A stretch of DNA of 64,000 nucleotides from Sedimentibacter sp. MB31-C6 (GTDB taxonomy: Bacteria > Bacillota > Clostridia > Tissierellales > Sedimentibacteraceae). A program made the position numbers and the translations under genes. Positions 17,207 to 25,532 of the stretch are shown here, one piece after another. Location: assembly GCF_035934735.1 (NCBI RefSeq), contig NZ_CP142396.1, positions 2,356,001-2,420,000 on the forward strand, given 5' to 3'. Position 1 is the first letter of the stretch. Every line of letters begins with the position of its first letter. Below the pieces are notes generated by a model that was not told the origin of the DNA, ran no database searches, and worked only from the letters and a program-made list of their open reading frames with translations.

Positions 17207-18271
17207 ATGGCATATGTAGCAGTCGCAGGCGGACAAGAAGCAATAGAAGAGTCAATTAAACTTCTTAAATATTATCGAACAGAAGGAAATAACGAGTTAG
17301 AAATAGATACCATAAAAGATAAAATGAAACTATTAGTAGATAGGGTGATGTCTGAAGCTGGTTTTTATGCTCCTGATTATGCTGCGTTGGCTTTAAAGCA
17401 ATGTGAAGGAAGTTTAGAGGAAGCGGTATTTTTAATAAGGGCATATAGATCAACGTTGAGCAGAAACTATTATTCAAACACGGTATATACTGAAAACATG
17501 AGAATAATTAGAAGAATCAGTGCTGCATTTAAGGATATACCTGGGGGACAAATTTTAGGACCAACTTATGATTATACTCACAGATTATTGAATTTTGACA
17601 TAATTAATGAAACAAAAGAAGAAAAGGAACAATTGCGAAAAAGTTATGATGATGTTGAATATGAAGATATAACATTTACCAGGGTTTCTGATTTACTTAG
17701 AAATGAGAATTTATTGGAAGATACAGAAGATATTTTAAGTAAACCCTTTGATGTTACGTTGAACAATCTTACTTTTCCTGCACCAAGAAGTGCAATCCTG
17801 CAAACTATGGCTCGTGCTGATACCGGTTATATATCAGGATTAGCTTATAGCTCATTGAGAGGCTTTGGGTCGGTTCATCCTACAGTAGGTGAATTAAGAA
17901 CAGGCTGGGTTTCTGTTGAAGTGCCATATATGCTGTCTGAAGGTGAAAGCATTTATGTCGGAGAGATATTAGTAACAGAAGTTGAATCCTTTGTATCTGC
18001 TTCTAAAAAGACTAATAATGAACATGATGAAATAAAAGTTGGCATTGGATATGGATGTGTGTTTGGAAGAAATGAAACAAAAGCAATATCAATGTCTATT
18101 CTTGACAGAGCTTTAAAGATTGAGGGAGATTCTCCGGTCAATGATGAAGAATTTGTTTTACTTCATGGTGACAGTTTAGAAATGAATGGCTTTTTATCAC
18201 ATCTAAAGCTTCCGCATTATGTAACATTTCAATCTAAACTGGATCAATTAAGAAAAAAGAAAGGGGAATAA
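17207..18271 (+). CDS. phnI: C-P lyase subunit PhnI
   Basis: A 354-residue PhnI with the family start AYVAVAGGQEAIEES, the segment QCEGSLEEAVFLIRAYRST, LTFPAPRSAILQTMARADTG in pieces, YSSLRGFGSVHPTVGELR, and a GYGCVFGRNETKAISM stretch. PhnI catalyses the nucleosidase-like exchange that links phosphonate to ribose triphosphate, with help from G, H and L. AAAGGGTGATG precedes the ATG. Confidence 0.93.
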   Translation: MAYVAVAGGQEAIEESIKLLKYYRTEGNNELEIDTIKDKMKLLVDRVMSEAGFYAPDYAALALKQCEGSLEEAVFLIRAYRSTLSRNYYSNTVYTENMRIIRRISAAFKDIPGGQILGPTYDYTHRLLNFDIINETKEEKEQLRKSYDDVEYEDITFTRVSDLLRNENLLEDTEDILSKPFDVTLNNLTFPAPRSAILQTMARADTGYISGLAYSSLRGFGSVHPTVGELRTGWVSVEVPYMLSEGESIYVGEILVTEVESFVSASKKTNNEHDEIKVGIGYGCVFGRNETKAISMSILDRALKIEGDSPVNDEEFVLLHGDSLEMNGFLSHLKLPHYVTFQSKLDQLRKKKGE

Positions 18272-18273
18272 TA

Positions 18274-19128
18274 ATGACAGAGTATAATCAACATTATAAT
18301 TTTGCTTTTCTTGATGAAAATTCGAAAAGGGAAATTAGAAGAGCGGTTTTAAAGGCGGTTTCAATACCAGGTTATCAAGTACCCTTTGGATCAAGAGAGT
18401 TGCCGATAGGACGAGGTTGGGGTACAGGGGGATTGCAAATTACACTTTCATTAATAGGAAGAACTGACTGTTTAAAAGTTATAGATCAAGGCAGTGACGA
18501 TAGTGTTAATGCTGTAAGTATTAAAAAATTAGTGGCTATCACAACTGGTGTTGAAACAACTACTGACAGTGAATATGCAACACTTATTCAATCAAGACAT
18601 AGGATACCTGAAGAAAGATTAAGAAATAATCAAATTATGATTTTACAAGTACCTAATCCTGAACCATTAAGAAGTGTTTCTCCTAGCAATAAAATAAGTA
18701 AGAAATTACATTCAGAAGCAGAATATTCAGGCATATGGTTAAATTTTTATGAAGAAATTTTAAAGTACGGACATACAGTAACAGGTGCTGATCACCCGGT
18801 TATGGTATCTGGAAGATACGTCATGAATCCAAGTCCTATTCCAAGGTTTGATAATCCTAAGATTCATCAGTCAGATTGTCTTATACTGTTTGGAGCAGGA
18901 AGAGAAAAAAGAATTTATGCGGTGCCACCATATACTAACACATCATCTCTTGCGTTTGAAGATTATCCATTTGAAATTGAAAATGTAGAAGGTAGGTCGT
19001 GTAAATTTTGTAATGCCACAGGTGTTTATTTTGATGAGGTATTTGACAGTGAAACTAATGAACATTATTTTCAGTGTTCAGATTCCGGCTATTGCAATAA
19101 AAGACGCAATAAAAAGGAGGATGTTTAG
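18274..19128 (+). CDS. phnJ: C-P lyase radical-SAM subunit PhnJ
   Basis: A 284-residue PhnJ, the enzyme that cleaves the C-P bond by radical chemistry. The cysteines needed for the 4Fe-4S cluster and catalysis are in place: C243-x2-C246, C268 and C274 (each two residues later than in the E. coli enzyme), within GRSCKFCNATGVYFDEV and CSDSGYC. The N-terminal part has LPIGRGWGTGGLQ. Starts two bases after phnI stops. Confidence 0.95.
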   Translation: MTEYNQHYNFAFLDENSKREIRRAVLKAVSIPGYQVPFGSRELPIGRGWGTGGLQITLSLIGRTDCLKVIDQGSDDSVNAVSIKKLVAITTGVETTTDSEYATLIQSRHRIPEERLRNNQIMILQVPNPEPLRSVSPSNKISKKLHSEAEYSGIWLNFYEEILKYGHTVTGADHPVMVSGRYVMNPSPIPRFDNPKIHQSDCLILFGAGREKRIYAVPPYTNTSSLAFEDYPFEIENVEGRSCKFCNATGVYFDEVFDSETNEHYFQCSDSGYCNKRRNKKEDV

Positions 19129-19965
19129 TTGAATAATCCTAAGGAAATATTAAAAGTAAAAGATTTGGAAGTTAAATTTGGAGATGGATGTGTTTATTGT
19201 TTAAACGGAGGTGTTTTGGATAAAGGGCATTGTCCTCATTGCCATACTGTATGGGCATTAAATAAGGTGTCCTTTGATTTGTATGAAGGGGAGATACTGG
19301 GAATTGTAGGTGAATCAGGTTCTGGAAAAAGCACATTGCTTAGAGCTGTGTATTTTGACAGAAAGATAAACGGAGGAGAAGCATATATATCAGATTATGG
19401 TAATGGAAAAGTAAATATATTTGATATTTCTAGTCAGAAAAAAAGGTACATTAGAAATAGTTTAATGGGTATGGTTTATCAAAACCCTATAATGGGACTT
19501 AGAATGAATTTTTCAAACGGAGGCAATATATCTGAAAAGTTAATTGCTGCAGGAAGTAGGAAAGCAGATTCTATGACTAAACGAGCTAAATATTTATTAA
19601 GTCATGTAGAAGTTCCTGTAAGTAGGATTAAGGAAGAGCCAAGGAACTTTTCAGGAGGTATGCAACAAAGGGTTCAAATATCAAAAGCTCTTGCAAATAA
19701 CCCACCTATATTGTTATTAGACGAAGTCACAACAGGACTGGATCTTAGCGTTCAGGCAAGGGTTTTAGACTTGATTAAAGGAATACAACAAGAACTTGGT
19801 ATAGCAATGATTGTTGTAAGTCATGATTTATCTGTTATAAGAATGATGGCAGACAGAACATTAGTAATGTTAGAGGGAAGAATTATTGAAGAGGGTTTAA
19901 CTGATCAAATACTTGAAGATCCAGCTGAAGAATTTACTCAGACACTTGTTCATTCACTTTTATAG
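19129..19965 (+). CDS. phnK: C-P lyase ATPase-like subunit PhnK
   Basis: A 278-residue ABC-type ATPase that binds the lyase core rather than a membrane partner. Walker A is GESGSGKST, signature FSGGMQQRVQISKAL, Walker B LLLLDEV, H-loop VSHDLSV. A cysteine/histidine insert near the N-terminus (CVYC...GHCPHCHTVW) matches the family habit. The start is a TTG immediately after the phnJ stop, with GGAGG eight bases before it. Confidence 0.92.
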   Translation: MNNPKEILKVKDLEVKFGDGCVYCLNGGVLDKGHCPHCHTVWALNKVSFDLYEGEILGIVGESGSGKSTLLRAVYFDRKINGGEAYISDYGNGKVNIFDISSQKKRYIRNSLMGMVYQNPIMGLRMNFSNGGNISEKLIAAGSRKADSMTKRAKYLLSHVEVPVSRIKEEPRNFSGGMQQRVQISKALANNPPILLLDEVTTGLDLSVQARVLDLIKGIQQELGIAMIVVSHDLSVIRMMADRTLVMLEGRIIEEGLTDQILEDPAEEFTQTLVHSLL

Positions 19966-19978
19966 ATGGGAGAATTTT

Positions 19979-21199
19979 ATGAAAAAACAGTTACAATATA
20001 TACTAAATGTAAATATTATTGCACCTGAAACAGTATTAAATAATTATGGAATTATTATTAAAGATGATCGAATTTTAGAGGTGTTGCCAATGGATAATTT
20101 GGTAGTTTCTGAAATTAACAACAATAGTAATATTTATTATGGTGAAGGAGCTTACGTTTCGGCGGGGTTTATTGATATTCATTCTGACAATATTGAAACA
20201 GTGGTTCAACCAAGACCTACAAGTGTAATAGATTTTAGATTAGCTTTAAGTGAACATGAGAAACAACTTGTAAATCAGGGTATTACTACTATGTATCATT
20301 CATTGTCTTTTTTAAGGGCTGAGGGAGCTACAATGAGAGACAAAGAAGTCAGGAAGCCAAAAAAAATGAGAGAGATGGCAGAATTGATTAAAACACTTCA
20401 TGAGGAAAATCATCTAATACGCCACAGATTTCATTGTAGATATGATATAAGAAACTGTGAGGGATATGATACGTTAATGGACTATATTGATAATGACTAT
20501 GTTCATTTGCTTTCTTTTATAGATCATACGCCGGGGCAAGGACAGTATAGGAACTTGATAGGTTATAGGGAAAACCTATTGAATCACCAGCCAAATTTGG
20601 GAGAAAAACAAATAGATTCTTTGATTGAGAAAAGGATGGCTGTACCAAAGTTAAGTCAAGATAAAATTGAAAAAACAGCAACCCTTGCATATAATAAAGG
20701 AATTCCAATAGCTTCACATGATGATGATAGTGAAGCCAAAGTAGAATTTGTCAATTCTATATTGAAAGCTTATATTAGTGAATTCCCTGTTGAATTAAGC
20801 ATTGCTAGAAAAGCAAAAGAAGAAGGTATGTATATTGTTGTGGGAGCTCCAAATGTCTTGATAGGCAAATCACATTCAGGAAATTTAACTGCTATTGAAG
20901 CAATTTTGGATGGCTCTGCAGATATTATGGTCTCTGACTATTATCCATCTGCAATGCTTCATGCTGTATTTAAGCTTTATTTACAGTATAATGTACCTCT
21001 TTGGAAAAGTATGAACATGGTTACTTTAAATCCTTCTAAGGCGGTAGGTATTGACAAGGATTTTGGTTCTGTTGAAAAGGGTAAAAAGGCGGATTTATTA
21101 CTAATTAAATTAATAGATGAAAAACCTGCAATTACAAAGGTGTTTGTAGATGGACAATTAGTTTCTGAATTGAATTACAGGAGGTTAAAATATGCTTAA
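19979..21199 (+). CDS. phnM: PhnM, ribose-1-methylphosphonate 5-triphosphate diphosphatase
   Basis: A 406-residue amidohydrolase-fold enzyme that removes diphosphate from the triphosphate intermediate. The first metal motif is GFIDIHSDNIE, matching the HTDN form of E. coli PhnM rather than the classic HxH. Later landmarks are HRFHCRYDIRN, SFIDHTPGQGQYR, SHDDDSE and SDYYPSAMLHA. A longer frame begins at 19913, but GGGAG precedes ATG 19979. Overlaps phnL by eight bases. Confidence 0.93.
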   Translation: MKKQLQYILNVNIIAPETVLNNYGIIIKDDRILEVLPMDNLVVSEINNNSNIYYGEGAYVSAGFIDIHSDNIETVVQPRPTSVIDFRLALSEHEKQLVNQGITTMYHSLSFLRAEGATMRDKEVRKPKKMREMAELIKTLHEENHLIRHRFHCRYDIRNCEGYDTLMDYIDNDYVHLLSFIDHTPGQGQYRNLIGYRENLLNHQPNLGEKQIDSLIEKRMAVPKLSQDKIEKTATLAYNKGIPIASHDDDSEAKVEFVNSILKAYISEFPVELSIARKAKEEGMYIVVGAPNVLIGKSHSGNLTAIEAILDGSADIMVSDYYPSAMLHAVFKLYLQYNVPLWKSMNMVTLNPSKAVGIDKDFGSVEKGKKADLLLIKLIDEKPAITKVFVDGQLVSELNYRRLKYA

Positions 21200-21890
21200 A
21201 GTAAATAAGTTAACAAAAGAGTTCAAAATGCATATTAGGGACGGCCTTGTTATTGAAGGATTCAATGATGTGACATTTACAGCACATGAAGGTAAACTGT
21301 TGGCTATAACAGGTGCTAGTGGTATTGGAAAGTCAACTCTTATTAAATGTATTTATAGAACATATAGACCTACTCAAGGTTCAGTTATTTATACAAAGAG
21401 TGATGGAACTGAGGTTAATTTGGCAAAGGCTGATGATCAGACTATATTAAAGCTAAGAAAGTCTGAAATAGGATATATTTCACAATTCTTAAATGTTATT
21501 CCTAGAGTTTCTGCACTGGATATTTTGACTAGTAGACTTTCTTCTAAATTATTTATAGAAACAGAAGCAAGAAGAATGGCTGAGTACTATCTGACAAAAG
21601 TAGGAATAAGCAAGACACTTTGGAATATGTACCCATCAACTTTTAGTGGTGGTGAAAAACAAAGGCTTAATATCCTTTTGGCTCTTGCAGCTAAACCTAA
21701 ATTATTATTGTTAGATGAACCAACAGCATCCTTAGATATTAATTCTAAGGAAATTATTTTTGAGCTTATCTCAGATGCGAAAAAATCAGGAACAATAATG
21801 ATTGGTGTTTTTCATGACAAGGATGCTATAAAAGCTTTGGCAGATAGCAGGTTTGACATGCTTGAGAATAAATTAGTTGCAGTTTCATAA
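21192..21890 (+). CDS. phnL: C-P lyase ATPase-like subunit PhnL
   Basis: A 232-residue ATPase with Walker A GASGIGKST, signature FSGGEKQRLNI and Walker B LLLLDEP. The N-terminal MHIRDGLVIEGFNDV is typical of PhnL. It pairs functionally with PhnI in the nucleophilic transfer step. AGGAGG at the end of phnM serves as its ribosome binding site. Confidence 0.92.
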   Translation: MLKVNKLTKEFKMHIRDGLVIEGFNDVTFTAHEGKLLAITGASGIGKSTLIKCIYRTYRPTQGSVIYTKSDGTEVNLAKADDQTILKLRKSEIGYISQFLNVIPRVSALDILTSRLSSKLFIETEARRMAEYYLTKVGISKTLWNMYPSTFSGGEKQRLNILLALAAKPKLLLLDEPTASLDINSKEIIFELISDAKKSGTIMIGVFHDKDAIKALADSRFDMLENKLVAVS

Positions 21891-21913
21891 TAGTGATGAA
21901 TGAAGGTGATTAT

Positions 21914-22729
21914 ATGAAAGTAGATTTGCATATTCACACAAATATATCAGACAGTGATTATTCAATAGAAGAAACTATTCGTATTGCCAAAGAAAATAAA
22001 TTGAAATATATTGGTATAGTGAATCATGATACAGTAAAAGGATTAAAAGAAGCTATAGAAATAGGCAAGAAAAAGGAAGTTTGTATAATTCCAGGAATAG
22101 AAATTTCCGCGTATGACTTTAAAAGAAATAAAAAGGTTCATATATTAGGTTATAACTTTAATTTAAAGGCCGAAAATATTAAAGCATTGTGTAATCCGAT
22201 AATTGAACGAAGAAATATCAACAGCATACGACAAATCAATATTTTAAGGAAAAATAATTATGATATAAGTATTGAAGAAGTACAGGATAAAGCAAAGTTC
22301 AGTACGTGTATATACAAACAACATATTATGGCAGTACTGATGGACAAAGGATACTGTTCTGAAATTTATTCTAATTTATATTGTAAGCTGTTTAAAAATG
22401 GTGGTATATGTTCAGGTGACATCGAATATGTTGATGCCTTTAAGGCTGTCGAAGCTATTAAAAATGATGAAGGCAAGGCAATTCTTGCTCATCCAGGACA
22501 ACTAGATTCATATGAAATAATGGATGAACTGTGGAAGAGAGGTTTAGATGGTATAGAGCTGTATCACGAGGATCATAGTGCTGAAGATCTTATTAAAATA
22601 CTAGAATATTCAGTAAATCACTCGGTTATATTAACTGGAGGAAGTGATTTTCACGGTACATATAGCGAAAATCATTCTTGTATAGGTAATATTACAGTTC
22701 CAGTCAACTTTGTGAGTCAGTTATTATAA
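21914..22729 (+). CDS. PHP-domain phosphoesterase of the C-P lyase pathway (PhnPP-like)
   Basis: A 271-residue PHP protein: DLHIHTNISDSD (first metal ligands), NHDTVKG, PGIEIS, AHPGQL and GSDFHG appear in the family order. PHP enzymes use three metals to hydrolyse phosphoesters. As the last gene of an operon lacking phnP, it probably opens 5-phosphoribosyl 1,2-cyclic phosphate, as described for the PhnPP enzyme of Eggerthella lenta, which hydrolyses both ester bonds. The AAGGTGAT motif sets ATG 21914 rather than an upstream GTG. The pathway role is inferred from position. Confidence 0.82.
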   Translation: MKVDLHIHTNISDSDYSIEETIRIAKENKLKYIGIVNHDTVKGLKEAIEIGKKKEVCIIPGIEISAYDFKRNKKVHILGYNFNLKAENIKALCNPIIERRNINSIRQINILRKNNYDISIEEVQDKAKFSTCIYKQHIMAVLMDKGYCSEIYSNLYCKLFKNGGICSGDIEYVDAFKAVEAIKNDEGKAILAHPGQLDSYEIMDELWKRGLDGIELYHEDHSAEDLIKILEYSVNHSVILTGGSDFHGTYSENHSCIGNITVPVNFVSQLL

Positions 22730-22770
22730 CCGGTAATTCAAATCTATTAGAAATTTTAGAAAGCATATCA

Positions 22771-22799
22771 TTGAACTAGTAGTCACATTATGATATAAT
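22771..22799 (+). promoter_or_regulatory. promoter of the OYE/AraC operon
   Basis: TTGAAC (22771-22776), 17 bases, TATAAT (22794-22799). The 54-bp palindrome at 22836 falls in the transcribed leader. Confidence 0.65.
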
Positions 22800-22835
22800 T
22801 ACATACTAGAAAAGTATTTATGGAAGTAATTACAA

Positions 22836-22889
22836 TGTAGGGGACGCATTGTATGCGTACCGCGAGATGCATACAATGTATCCCCTACA
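22836..22889. repeat. 54-bp dispersed palindromic repeat, copy B
   Basis: Starts TGTAGGGGACGCATTG and ends CAATGTATCCCCTACA; the halves are nearly self-complementary. It lies between the promoter at 22771 and the start of the OYE gene, so the transcript should carry it as a leader hairpin. Confidence 0.88.
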
Positions 22890-22980
22890 TTTATTTTAAA
22901 TTATGAACTGATATAGTAAGAGGCTGTTGTTAGGATATAGATTTTTGATGATAGAGAGATAAAAAAAGGAGATTAAATTA

Positions 22981-23979
22981 ATGGCATATTTATTAAAACC
23001 ATTTAACAATGGAAAAATTAATTTAAAAAACAGGCTGGTAATGCCGCCAATGGCTACTGCAAAGGCATACAATGATGGAAGGATTAGCCAAGACATACTA
23101 AATTATTATGATGAAAAATCAAAGGGTGGATACATTTCATTGATTATAATTGAACATAGCTTTATTTCAGAAGATGGCAAAGCATCCCTAAATCAGCTTT
23201 CTATTGCTGATGACAGTTTAATTAATGATTTAAAAAAGTTATCTAAAATTATACATAAGAATGGTTCTAAAGCAGTAATGCAAATTAATCATGCTGGAAG
23301 TTTAGCAAGAAATGAGGTCAACGAAAACCCTGTCGGACCGTCAGCAATATTAAATCCGAGAAAGTTGACAGGTATAATGCCAAGAGAACTTACAAAAGAT
23401 GAAATTAAAGAGATTATCAATAGTTTTAAAAAGTCTGCAAGTCGTGTAAAAGAAGCCGGCTTTGATGGTGTAGAGATACATTCAGCTCATAGTTATCTTT
23501 TGAATCAGTTCATATCTCCTATGACAAACAAGAGAAATGATGAATATGGTGGCAATATACAAGGAAGAATTAAAATTCATTTAGAAGTTATTAAGGCAGT
23601 AAGAGAGGCTGTTGGAGAAGAGTTTCCTGTAGTGATTCGTCTTGGTGCTACAGATGACAATACTGTAGGATTAACATTGGATGATGCTGTTGAAGCCGCA
23701 CTTAGTTTTGAAAAAGCTGGAGTGGATATGGTTGACATTTCAGGTGGAATGTGTGGTTATATACTTCAAAACAGCAATGAACAAGGATATTTTTCAACTC
23801 AATCTTATGAGATTAAGAAAGCCGTTAAAATTCCTGTAATATTAACAGGGGGAGTAACAGACCCTGTTAGTGCAGAAAGACTGCTTGAGGATGAAAAGGC
23901 AGATTTTATTGGTGTAGGCAGGGCTATATTGAAAGATTCTCTTTGGGCAAAAAATGCAGTAGAAAAATTACGAAATTAA
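22981..23979 (+). CDS. old yellow enzyme family NADH:flavin oxidoreductase
   Basis: A 332-residue single-domain TIM-barrel flavoenzyme. Family marks: KNRLVMPPMAT (FMN site), MQINHAGSLA, DGVEIHSAHSYLLNQF (substrate histidines), SPMTNKRNDEYGG, VVIRLGA, and GVGRAILKD near the end. It lacks the C-terminal Fe-S/FAD domains of 2,4-dienoyl-CoA reductases, so it should be an FMN-only ene-reductase. AAAGGAG precedes the ATG. The AraC regulator follows 31 bases later, probably in the same transcript. Substrate unknown. Confidence 0.88.
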   Translation: MAYLLKPFNNGKINLKNRLVMPPMATAKAYNDGRISQDILNYYDEKSKGGYISLIIIEHSFISEDGKASLNQLSIADDSLINDLKKLSKIIHKNGSKAVMQINHAGSLARNEVNENPVGPSAILNPRKLTGIMPRELTKDEIKEIINSFKKSASRVKEAGFDGVEIHSAHSYLLNQFISPMTNKRNDEYGGNIQGRIKIHLEVIKAVREAVGEEFPVVIRLGATDDNTVGLTLDDAVEAALSFEKAGVDMVDISGGMCGYILQNSNEQGYFSTQSYEIKKAVKIPVILTGGVTDPVSAERLLEDEKADFIGVGRAILKDSLWAKNAVEKLRN

Positions 23980-24010
23980 TGCTTTTCTGAATTTGGTTAG
24001 GAGCAATATG

Positions 24011-25390
24011 ATGAAAGAAGACATATTTTTCAATGAAAACATGCCATTTTTTGTTAAGATACAGGCGATAAAAAGATATCCAATACATTGGCATGAAGAT
24101 GTTACGGAAATATTGATTCCAATTAAAGGTACCATAAACGTTGTAGCAAATCATGAACGAGTATTAGTAAAAGAAAATGATTTTATTTTTATAAACAACA
24201 ATTCTTTTCATTCTATACAAAGTAAAGAAGAAGCAATAGTTGCCAGTATTCATATAGACTTAAATTTTTTTGAAACAAAATATGAATTTATTAAATACAT
24301 GTATTTCAGAAACAACATGTATTCTAAATACTATGCAAAAATTGAAAGTGACAATTTTGATTTTAGCAAAAAAGCTTCTAAAAAAATGTTTATGAATAAA
24401 CTTATAGGAGTAATAATAGATACTGTTTCTAATAATGAATCATTAGCTAAAATTTCATATTTTTATATAGAGCAAATAGTTGAATCAATGGTAAAAGACT
24501 TCAACTGGCTTCAATTTCTTAAATCAGATAAAATTAAAAAAGAAAACCTTGATAGGTATTACAGGATTGTTAGATTCATTAGAGATAATATTAACAAAAA
24601 AATTTCGCTAAATGACATTATATCAATGGAATACATATCGAAAAACTATTTTTCTCATTTTTGGAAGGACCTTTGCGATTTTAGCTTTAGTGAAAGAGTA
24701 AATTTTGAGAAGGTTTTTGAATCTGAATTTATGTTACTTACCACAGACATGAACATCGCTTCCATTGCAGAAGAACTTAATTTTTCAGACGCAAAATATT
24801 ACTACAATCATTTTAAAAAATGGTATGGTTGTACTCCATTAATGCACAGAAGGCGTTGTTTTTCTTATATGAAATCGGATATGGAATATTATAAACTGCC
24901 AAATGATAGGGCAGCTGAGCTTATTGTCGATTATATAAATTATCATTCTTTGTCATCATACGAAGATTTATCTAGATTTAGCTATGATAAATATACAATA
25001 ATTGAAAGAATATTCTCATTAGATATAGATTTTTTCTCTAATGAAAATATGAGCATAGTATTAGACCTGTTTAAATATGTAAGAGTAGAAAATGATAATA
25101 TAAAAATAAATTGGTATATTATATTTCAAACTATATTGATTTCTTATGCCAAAAATTTAGACATGACAGTAAAAATAGATTTTACTTATACAGATGAAAT
25201 AGACTTTTTATCCGTAATAAGTGAATTTTTTAAGTTCAGTTTGTTTCATTTTGATAAAAGCATAATTAATAAGTGGGATTACTTCATTAAATATGATGAA
25301 AGTATTACTACAGATTATATTAAGAATATAAAGACAATAATTAAGAGCAACGTTGACAAGGCAACATTTAAATATTATTTTGAAATTTAA
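24011..25390 (+). CDS. AraC-family regulator with cupin and long C-terminal extension
   Basis: A 459-residue regulator. The N-terminal 90 residues look like a cupin sensor (PIHWHEDVTEILIPIKG, ENDFIFINNNSFHSI). Two helix-turn-helix motifs follow (about 185-285), the second with MNIASIAEELNFSDAKYYYNHFKKW, given here in part as the AraC signature. About 170 extra residues at the C-terminus are unusual for AraC proteins and may be a degenerate glycoside-hydrolase-39-like barrel as in some clostridial regulators. AGGAG fits ATG 24011 best (ATG 24008 is possible). Likely controls the OYE operon. Confidence 0.82.
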   Translation: MKEDIFFNENMPFFVKIQAIKRYPIHWHEDVTEILIPIKGTINVVANHERVLVKENDFIFINNNSFHSIQSKEEAIVASIHIDLNFFETKYEFIKYMYFRNNMYSKYYAKIESDNFDFSKKASKKMFMNKLIGVIIDTVSNNESLAKISYFYIEQIVESMVKDFNWLQFLKSDKIKKENLDRYYRIVRFIRDNINKKISLNDIISMEYISKNYFSHFWKDLCDFSFSERVNFEKVFESEFMLLTTDMNIASIAEELNFSDAKYYYNHFKKWYGCTPLMHRRRCFSYMKSDMEYYKLPNDRAAELIVDYINYHSLSSYEDLSRFSYDKYTIIERIFSLDIDFFSNENMSIVLDLFKYVRVENDNIKINWYIIFQTILISYAKNLDMTVKIDFTYTDEIDFLSVISEFFKFSLFHFDKSIINKWDYFIKYDESITTDYIKNIKTIIKSNVDKATFKYYFEI

Positions 25391-25402
25391 TGCTAAAGAT
25401 GT
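25342..25402 (+). repeat. 61-bp direct repeat, left copy (inside the AraC gene end)
   Basis: Covers the last codons of the AraC gene and 12 bases beyond. It matches 28228-28288 with a single mismatch; the identical core is 54 bp (25349-25402). Confidence 0.9.
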
Positions 25403-25440
25403 TGCAATTATAGATTTGTTGTATTAATAGATGTAGATAA

Positions 25441-25474
25441 AAAAACAGTATTCGACTTGTCGAATACTGTTTTT
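25441..25474. terminator. bidirectional terminator between AraC gene and reductase
   Basis: A perfect 16-bp stem, AAAAACAGTATTCGAC, a TT loop, and its complement ending TTTTT. It serves two convergent genes: A-tract on one side, T-tract on the other. Confidence 0.88.
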
Positions 25475-25532
25475 AAAATCACGTTGTATTTTCACCAAAA
25501 AGAGAAAATACACAAAATTATTACATGGCGTA

